This document shows, piece by piece, positions 50,007 through 55,407 of a stretch of DNA of 55,407 bases. The stretch covers positions 70,538 to 125,944 of the forward strand of contig NZ_MPDJ01000001.1 of NCBI RefSeq assembly GCF_001881565.1. The letters are read 5' to 3'. Each line of letters starts with the position of its first letter. The first letter of the stretch is position 1. The position numbers and the translations under genes were made by a program. The stretch is from Eisenbergiella tayi (GTDB lineage Bacteria; Bacillota; Clostridia; Lachnospirales; Lachnospiraceae). The notes beneath the pieces were generated by a model. The model ran no database searches and had not been told where the DNA came from. It worked only from the letters and a program-made list of their open reading frames with translations.

Positions 50007-50143
50007 GCAAAACAAGGAGGGAAATCCCTCTGCTCGTCAGAGGACAAATTTCTAAAGAAATTACATTTTGCTCCGCAAAACAAGGAGGGAAATCCCTCTG
50101 CTCGTCAGAGGACTCGCATTTTGCTCCGCAAAACAAGGAGGGA
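50007..50143 (+). repeat. Repeated Shine-Dalgarno/hairpin units in the GH2 leader
   Basis: Two 39-bp units (50007-50045, 50075-50113) begin GCAAAACAAGGAGGGAAATC and contain the hairpin CCTCTG-CTCGT-CAGAGG. A truncated third unit (50129-50143) supplies the actual ribosome binding site of the GH2 gene. Units 2 and 3 are preceded by TTTTGCTCCGCAAAA, another small hairpin. The upstream AAGGAGG copies are not followed by start codons at normal spacing. Confidence 0.8.
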
Positions 50144-50150
50144 TTGGCAT

Positions 50151-52562
50151 ATGGATTATATGGATTCTGTAAAAATTGATTTATGTGAACATTGGAAATT
50201 TCATCTGGGGGAAAAGGAAGAGGCCTGGTATAAAGGCTTTGATGACAGCGGCTGGGAAGAGGTTGCGCTGCCCCATGACTGGTCGGTGGGGCTGCCTTTT
50301 TCAGAAAGCAATTCCAGCGGTACGGGATATCTGTCGGGCGGAATCGGCTGGTACCGGGTAAGATTTTCGCTGCCCGAGGAATATCGGGGGAAAAAGATAC
50401 GGCTGCTGTTTGACGGGGTTTATAAAAACAGTCAGGTATGGTGCAACAGTTATTATCTGGGAAAACGTCCGAACGGATATGTTCCTTTTGATTATGACAT
50501 CAGTGAAAAGGTATTTTTCGGGGAAATGGATAATGAGATCAGCGTGAAGGTGACTCATACGGATATCGCAGATTCCCGTTGGTTTACGGGTTCCGGCATC
50601 ACAAGAAAGGTGACGGTGCTGGTGGAGGAGCCTGTGCATCCTTCTCTCCACGGCATCTTTTTTTTCACGCTTTACGGGGATGACGGAAAAACGGCCCAGG
50701 TGGAAATTTCCCATGAACTGCTGAATGAAAGCGATAAAAAAGCGGAGGTTTCGCTGGTAAGCCGTCTGTGTGACGGGAACGGGAAACAGGTGCTTGAGGT
50801 TAAGGCCGACGCACAATTCGCACCGGGAGAATGCAAAACCATTTCCCTGAATGGATGTGTGAACAGGCCGAAGCTGTGGTCCCCCGAAAATCCGGAGCTT
50901 TATGTGTTATCCACCTGCTTTTCAGTAAATGGCGGTAAGGAATATAAGGTTTTCTCAGAAAAAACAGGAATCCGCACCTTCCGTTTCGATGCGGACAAAG
51001 GTTTTTTCCTGAATGGGGAAAACAGAAAAATAAAAGGGGTCTGCGTACACCATGACGGAGGCTGCCTGGGAGCCGCCATGACCCGGGAGGTCTGGGAAAG
51101 ACGCCTGGCGGCACTGAAGGAAATGGGCTGCAATGCGATCCGTACCAGCCATAACCCGCACATGCCGGAACTTTATGAGCTTTGCGACGAAATGGGCTTT
51201 CTGGTTATGGATGAAGCATTTGATGAGTGGGAAAATCCGAAAAATAAATGGTCTACGGGCCACAATGTATATCCGCCCAGGCATCAGGGATATTTTGAGG
51301 ATTTCCCGGAATGGCACGAGAAGGATCTCGCAGCCATGGTCCTGCGGGATCGGAATCATCCGTCGGTTATCATGTGGAGTATCGGAAATGAAATCGATTA
51401 TCCCAATGATCCCTACTGCCATCCTTTATTCGGTGAAATGACAGGAAACAACGATGCGAACAAACCGGCTTCCGAACGGATGTATAATCCGGATAAGCCG
51501 AATATGGAACGGCTTGCGCCTGTTGCAAAAGAGCTTTCCTCTATTGTAAAGCGATATGATTCCACAAGGCCGGTGACCCTTGCGGCGGCATTTCCGGAGC
51601 TCTCATCCCGGCTGCATTATTTCGATGCGCTGGATGTGGTGGGCTATAACTACAAAGAACATTTGTATGAAGAGGATCATAAACGGTTTCCGGAACTGCC
51701 TTTTCTGGGAAGTGAAAACAGTCACAGCTATAAAGCCTGGAAAGCGGTAAGAGATAACGATTATATCAGCGGACAGTTCCTGTGGACGGGTATCGATTAT
51801 CTGGGAGAAGCCCATGGATGGCCCATTCATGGTTCTTCTGCAGGCCTTCTGACCCTGGCAGGATTCCCGAAGGCACGCTTCTATCAGCGGCAGTCCTACT
51901 GGGCGGACAAACCGGTGCTCCATCTGGCCACTGTTAAATATGAAGACAGTCACGATGAATGGCTTCCTGTGACGGAAACCTGGAACTATGAAGTGGGAGA
52001 AACCGTCCTGGTGCGGCTGTTCACCAACCAGCCTGAGGCGGAGCTTTTCCTGAATGGCCGGTCTTTGGGAAAGAAAAAAGGCCTGTCCGAAGAGGGCTGT
52101 ATGGACTGGATCGTGGACTTTGAACCGGGTGAACTCCGTGCAGCCGCCGGAGAATTGATCTCCCCGCAGGATAAGGGATGTATTTCTTCTTCCCTGCAGA
52201 CAACGGGAGCTGTTGATGTGCTGCAGCTTTGCGAGTGGAAGGCCCCTGTCGGCAGGAACAGTGTTGAGAAAGCCGGAACCCTTTTTACTCATCAGGTGGA
52301 AATCCTTGCGGAGGATTCCTGCGGACGACGGATTATGGATGCCGCCTTCCCTGTTACCGTACAGGTTTCCGGCCCAGGCGTTCTTAAGGGATTGGAAAAT
52401 GGGAATTTGGGTGACAATACCCCGTATACCTCCTGTTCCCGGAGCATGCTGGAAGGACGGCTTATTGCCTACATACAGCGCACAGGCAGCGGGACCGTCA
52501 CGGTGAAGGTTTCTTCAGAAGGACTTCCCGAAGCGCAGCTGAGCCTGGAAATCCCTGACTGA
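50151..52562 (+). CDS. GH2 beta-galactosidase-type glycosidase
   Basis: The frame is open from 49965 through repeats, but the start is ATG 50151 (MDYMDSVKIDLCEHWKFH), nine bases past AAGGAGG. The product has 803 residues and no signal peptide. GH2 layout: sugar-binding domain (LPHDWSVGLPF, GGIGWYRVRF), immunoglobulin-like domain, and a TIM barrel with GVCVHHDGGCLGAA, IRTSHNPHMPELYEL, acid/base Glu414 in MWSIGNEIDYP and nucleophile Glu522 in LGSENSHSYK. C-terminal beta-domains include LFTNQPEAELFLNGRSLG. The likely activity is removal of beta-galactose. A beta-glucuronidase is less likely because the usual NxK motif is not evident. It may be co-transcribed with the MATE gene. Confidence 0.9.
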   Translation: MDYMDSVKIDLCEHWKFHLGEKEEAWYKGFDDSGWEEVALPHDWSVGLPFSESNSSGTGYLSGGIGWYRVRFSLPEEYRGKKIRLLFDGVYKNSQVWCNSYYLGKRPNGYVPFDYDISEKVFFGEMDNEISVKVTHTDIADSRWFTGSGITRKVTVLVEEPVHPSLHGIFFFTLYGDDGKTAQVEISHELLNESDKKAEVSLVSRLCDGNGKQVLEVKADAQFAPGECKTISLNGCVNRPKLWSPENPELYVLSTCFSVNGGKEYKVFSEKTGIRTFRFDADKGFFLNGENRKIKGVCVHHDGGCLGAAMTREVWERRLAALKEMGCNAIRTSHNPHMPELYELCDEMGFLVMDEAFDEWENPKNKWSTGHNVYPPRHQGYFEDFPEWHEKDLAAMVLRDRNHPSVIMWSIGNEIDYPNDPYCHPLFGEMTGNNDANKPASERMYNPDKPNMERLAPVAKELSSIVKRYDSTRPVTLAAAFPELSSRLHYFDALDVVGYNYKEHLYEEDHKRFPELPFLGSENSHSYKAWKAVRDNDYISGQFLWTGIDYLGEAHGWPIHGSSAGLLTLAGFPKARFYQRQSYWADKPVLHLATVKYEDSHDEWLPVTETWNYEVGETVLVRLFTNQPEAELFLNGRSLGKKKGLSEEGCMDWIVDFEPGELRAAAGELISPQDKGCISSSLQTTGAVDVLQLCEWKAPVGRNSVEKAGTLFTHQVEILAEDSCGRRIMDAAFPVTVQVSGPGVLKGLENGNLGDNTPYTSCSRSMLEGRLIAYIQRTGSGTVTVKVSSEGLPEAQLSLEIPD

Positions 52563-52591
52563 ATATACGGAAATCGAGGAATTGACATCTT

Positions 52592-53980
52592 ATGAACATT
52601 CGCACCCGGGAACTGAAAAAATTTAAGTTCTATGACAAAACCTTAAGTCATATCGAAACACCCCAGGGTACCCTTACGCTGGTATCGGTTTTCCTCCCCT
52701 TTCTGGTGGAAATGCTGCTTACCAATTCCATGGGTACGGTGAATACACTGGTGTTAAGTCATTATTCCGATGAAGCGGTGGCCTCTGTAGGGGCCGCCAA
52801 CCAGCTGATGGGAATGATCTTCACCTTTTATACCGTAATCAGTACGGGAGCCAGTATTTTCATCAGCCACCGTCTCGGCGCCAGACAGAAGGAAGCGGCC
52901 TCCGATGCCGCGTTTACTTCTATTTTCTGCAGCCTGGCGCTCAGTCTTGTGGCCGGCGGCATCCTTTCCCTGTTCGCCCACAGATTTATGGAAATGATGC
53001 AGCTTAGCGGACAGGTGCTTGAGGATGCCGCGGTATATTTCCGGATCTGTATTTCTTTTTCCTTCTTTCAGGCTCTGATATCCGCAATTTCCGCTGTCTT
53101 CCGCAGCTATGGCCTGCCTAAAATAGCGGTATGGGTATCTTTATTCATGAACTTTCTGAACGCGGTGCTGAACATTATTGTTATTTTCCGTCCCTTTGAA
53201 ACACCTCTGCATGGTGTGCATGGGATCGCAGTCACCAACGTGATCAGCCACGCGGCGGCATTTATCCTGATTGTTATCTGTCTGCTGAAAAGTTCACTGG
53301 AGCTGAATTTCCGTAAAAAAAGCCTGAAAACGCTGAAATGTATCGGCAATATCCTGCATATCGGCCTTCCGGGCGGGATCAGCTCGCTCTCCTATTCCAC
53401 CTCCCAGGTGGTATCCACTTCCATCCTGGCTGTTTTGGGAACGACAGCCATATCCACAAAAATATACCTCTCCACCATCTTTTTCTATGTGTATGTCATC
53501 GGTATGTCCCTGGGGATGGCCACCTCCCTTATCATCGGCTGGATGACAGGCGCCGGAGAGTACGATAAGGCCTATCGGCTGAACCTGCAGAACCTGCGGA
53601 TCGCAGTGCTTCTGAATGCGGCGGGTTCCACCCTGATCTGCCTTTTCGGCAGCCCTCTTCTGGGGCTTTTCACCGAAAACCCGGAAATTCTCACACTGGC
53701 CCGGCCCATCCTTCTGATTGATATTTTTGTAGAAATCGGCCGTGCCTTTAACCATATCGAGGATAATTCCCTGAGGGGCGCCGGAGATGTGATTTTTTCC
53801 ATGGTGGTATCCATCATTTCCTGCTGGACAATGAGCATCCTCTTTTCCTATATTCTGGGAATCCGTCTGGGCTTAGGCCTGACAGGCTGCTGGATCGCGT
53901 TCATGATGGATGAGCTCTTCCGCGGAATCACCTTCTTCTTCCGATGGCGTTCCCGCCGGTGGACGCTCCGTAAAGTTTAG
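52592..53980 (+). CDS. MATE-family efflux transporter
   Basis: The product has 462 residues and about twelve helices. GAGG precedes the ATG and the gene follows the GH2 stop by 29 bp. MATE features include LTLVSVFLPFLVEMLLTNSM and the repeated halves starting ASVGAANQLMGMIF and STKIYLSTIFFYVYVIGMSL. These are Na+ or H+ antiporters for cationic compounds. Its place after a beta-galactosidase gene could reflect co-transcription only; a sugar role is not implied by the family. Confidence 0.9.
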   Translation: MNIRTRELKKFKFYDKTLSHIETPQGTLTLVSVFLPFLVEMLLTNSMGTVNTLVLSHYSDEAVASVGAANQLMGMIFTFYTVISTGASIFISHRLGARQKEAASDAAFTSIFCSLALSLVAGGILSLFAHRFMEMMQLSGQVLEDAAVYFRICISFSFFQALISAISAVFRSYGLPKIAVWVSLFMNFLNAVLNIIVIFRPFETPLHGVHGIAVTNVISHAAAFILIVICLLKSSLELNFRKKSLKTLKCIGNILHIGLPGGISSLSYSTSQVVSTSILAVLGTTAISTKIYLSTIFFYVYVIGMSLGMATSLIIGWMTGAGEYDKAYRLNLQNLRIAVLLNAAGSTLICLFGSPLLGLFTENPEILTLARPILLIDIFVEIGRAFNHIEDNSLRGAGDVIFSMVVSIISCWTMSILFSYILGIRLGLGLTGCWIAFMMDELFRGITFFFRWRSRRWTLRKV

Positions 53981-54000
53981 CCTGCAGGTACAATAGTTTA

Positions 54001-54052
54001 AAAATACGCCTCCGGAAAATCCCATTCAGGGATGTCGGGGGCGTATTTTCTC
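54001..54052. terminator. Bidirectional terminator
   Basis: AAAATACGCC pairs with GGCGTATTTT, with further pairing of TCCG/CGGG and ATCCC/GGGAT inside; TCTCT follows. It lies between the convergent MATE and XRE genes. Confidence 0.8.
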
Positions 54053-54062
54053 TGTAAAACAA

Positions 54063-54479
54063 TTATTTTCCATCTATCGGGATAATCGGTTCCTGATTTT
54101 GTTTCTGCTCTCTGCATTCCCGCAGAATCTTTTTCGTTTCTTTCAGGTATTCGGAAATTGCCCGGATTTCATAGGGCTCGCAATCCTTCAGTTCTTCCAT
54201 AAATTCCCGGGGAAGCGCCGGTTCCGTCCGTTCCACCTCATCATACAGGAATTCATCCACGGATACCCGGAGCGCATTCGCAATACTTACCACAGTTTCC
54301 AGGCTGGCATTCGCCTTTCCGGTTTCCACATTGCTCATGTAAACCGAACTTTTCCCCACCGCGGCCCCGAGAGCCTCCTGGGAAAGCCCAGCCCGGTTCC
54401 TTGCGGCCTTTATCCGTTTTCCCATCTTCTTTTTATCACTTGACACAGATACATTATCCATTCCGGGCTTCTCATTCAT
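54063..54479 (-). CDS. XRE-family regulator (downstream of a tandem pair)
   Basis: The product has 138 residues and the start overlaps the preceding stop by eight bases, with AAGGGGAA upstream. The helix-turn-helix is GKRIKAARNRAGLSQEALGA followed by AVGKSSVYMSNVETGKANAS. The C-terminal 60 residues (ALPREFMEELKDCEPYEIRA) are helical and resemble the same region of the upstream paralogue. DNA target unknown. Confidence 0.88.
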   Translation of the reverse strand: MNEKPGMDNVSVSSDKKKMGKRIKAARNRAGLSQEALGAAVGKSSVYMSNVETGKANASLETVVSIANALRVSVDEFLYDEVERTEPALPREFMEELKDCEPYEIRAISEYLKETKKILRECREQKQNQEPIIPIDGK

Positions 54480-54867
54480 TCGGCTGCTTCCCCTTTTTCC
54501 GATCCCACTGTCTGATGGTTTCCTTCAGTTCTTCATCCTCACGCAGAATCCGCTTGAAAAACTTCAGATGATACAGAAGGGCTGTTCTTTCCCCTTCACT
54601 GCAGTCTTTTATGGTTTCCATGATCTCTTTACGGAATACCCAGTCCGATTCCCTGACATTGTCACACAAAAGCTCTCCTATCCATATAGATAAAGCATCC
54701 GCTATCTCAAACAGTTTATCCAGGGACGGACAGGAATTTCCGGATTCCGCATTTGCCACATAAGAGACGGTTACGCCGGCCCCTTCCGCAAGCTCTTCCT
54801 GCGTAAGATGCCTTTTAACCCTTGCTTCTCTGATTCTTTTTCCGATTTTCTTATTATCAATGGTCAC
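54472..54867 (-). CDS. XRE-family regulator (first of a tandem pair)
   Basis: The frame is open to 54951, but GGGAGG lies nine bases before a GTG at 54867. This gives 131 residues starting (M)TIDNKKIGKRIREARVKR, which begins directly at the helix-turn-helix as in the paralogue. QEELAEGAGVTVSYVANAES is the recognition region. The tail KEIMETIKDCSEGERTALLY parallels the downstream gene, so a tandem duplication is likely. A minus-strand TATAAT at 54937-54932 gives a leader of about 60 nt. Confidence 0.85.
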   Translation of the reverse strand: MTIDNKKIGKRIREARVKRHLTQEELAEGAGVTVSYVANAESGNSCPSLDKLFEIADALSIWIGELLCDNVRESDWVFRKEIMETIKDCSEGERTALLYHLKFFKRILREDEELKETIRQWDRKKGKQPNE

Positions 54868-55039
54868 AAAGGCCAGCCTCCCTGCGATCTTCAGTGTGTT
54901 GTTAAACCTATTGTAACCTGCCGTTTTGTATATTATAATAAACAATACCATTATTTTAATACTATAGTTTATTTTTAATTTTTACCGTAATAAATAACCT
55001 CTTTCAGGGAATGCTTATATAGGTATTCTTTTTTTGCCA

Positions 55040-55328
55040 ACTCAAACATCGCACAAGCCCCTGTCCCTTCCGGCCAACGATTGGGGGACTGCTGTCCGGA
55101 TGGATGCCTTCCCTTCAGCCGGCTATGCAGGTTTTCCTGTAAGGGGCGTATAAACTCGCCGGTCCTTAGGCCGCGTATTTTGCGGCCTTAGTACCGCTGC
55201 GTGTTTATCCGAACGAAAGTGTCCCCTGTAAGGATCCCTGCATAGCCGGCTGAGGGGAAGGCATCCATCCGGACGGCAGTCCCCCAATCGTTGGCCGGAA
55301 GGGAAAGGGGCTTGTGCGATGTTCGAGT
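55040..55328. repeat. Giant palindrome with conserved core (copy 3)
   Basis: Arms 55040-55131 and 55237-55328 are reverse complements over 92 bp with four mismatches. The 105-nt loop matches copy 1 at most positions; its P4 stem is AGGCCGC/GCGGCCT instead of AGGCTGC/GCAGCCT, a compensated change. It separates the XRE genes (minus) from the gene starting at 55379 (plus), so it lies upstream of both and is not a terminator. The rest of the 54952-55378 spacer is AT-rich with the XRE promoter. Confidence 0.92.
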
Positions 55329-55378
55329 CACCACTACATAAAAATCATTCGTAAATTACTCCGGCGAAAGGACACAGC

Positions 55379-55407
55379 ATGGAATTTTATTCATTGGAAA
55401 TCCGCAG
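55379..55407 (+). CDS. Start of a gene cut by the window edge
   Basis: ATG 55379 follows GAAAGGA by eight bases and opens MEFYSLEIR, still in frame at the end of the window. The fragment is too short to assign a family. Confidence 0.4.

Noticed and set aside
1..55407. tRNA, rRNA, CRISPR array or replication origin
   Set aside because: I saw no cloverleaf sequence, no regularly spaced direct repeats with spacers and no DnaA-box cluster. The palindromes are single units, not arrays. A tRNA and CRISPR scan by program would be decisive.

Overview
The window looks like chromosome from a gut-type anaerobic Firmicute, most likely a member of the Lachnospiraceae. Three things point that way: strong AAGGAGG ribosome binding sites, consensus TTGACA/TATAAT promoters, and carbohydrate loci pairing ABC importers with YesMN-like two-component systems and AraC regulators. 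This is inference from gene content; there is no rRNA or tRNA here to place it. No phage module, CRISPR array or complete transposon was seen.

Layout. 1-5.2 kb is an AT-rich, decayed stretch: a response-regulator scrap, a gene broken by an amber codon, a peptidoglycan-binding/DUF1906 protein, a membrane protein, and an ORF whose 3' end runs into a repeat. 5.2-15.6 kb is housekeeping and stress: asnA, a MerR regulator, four GNAT acetyltransferases, a Nudix hydrolase, an Rrf2 / FAD disulfide reductase / CcdA-TlpA redox operon, a QueG-like Fe-S protein and a WYL regulator. 15.7-17.7 kb carries kdgK and eda. 18.4-28.1 kb holds an Rpn nuclease, a sugar ABC importer with a GH66-like enzyme, and the divergent histidine kinase/AraC response regulator pair. 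28.1-31.7 kb encodes three poorly known proteins. 31.9-38.7 kb is a uronate operon (kduI, kduD-like, a binding protein, heparinase II/III-like lyase, RhaM-like mutarotase, AEC transporter) facing an AraC regulator. 38.8-43.1 kb has HAD, APH-like kinase, ABC exporter, DUF1905 and thioredoxin genes. 43.2-54 kb is a second glycan region (GH43, second Rpn, GH4, GH27, AraC, GH2, MATE). Tandem XRE regulators and the start of one more gene close the window.

Metabolic logic. KduI, KduD-like, KdgK and Eda form a complete route from unsaturated uronate (DKI) to pyruvate and glyceraldehyde-3-phosphate, split over two loci about 14 kb apart. The lyase in the kdu operon and most glycosidases lack signal peptides, so they probably act on imported oligosaccharides.

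Most unusual content. Several intergenic regions hold giant palindromes. Three (24.4, 49.3 and 55.0 kb) have arms of 85-106 bp that nearly or exactly match within a locus but differ between loci. All three enclose the same roughly 100-nt core, which folds into nested helices with compensatory changes between copies. One copy is split by a 160-bp fold-back element flanked by TA duplications, and a second TA-flanked element lies next to it. A fourth palindrome (18.0 kb) has 108-bp perfect arms and an unrelated loop. A degenerate single arm lies at 5.04 kb. Both Rpn nuclease genes carry a strong in-frame internal Shine-Dalgarno and ATG that could make a separate C-terminal protein, and the two genes share a promoter sequence.
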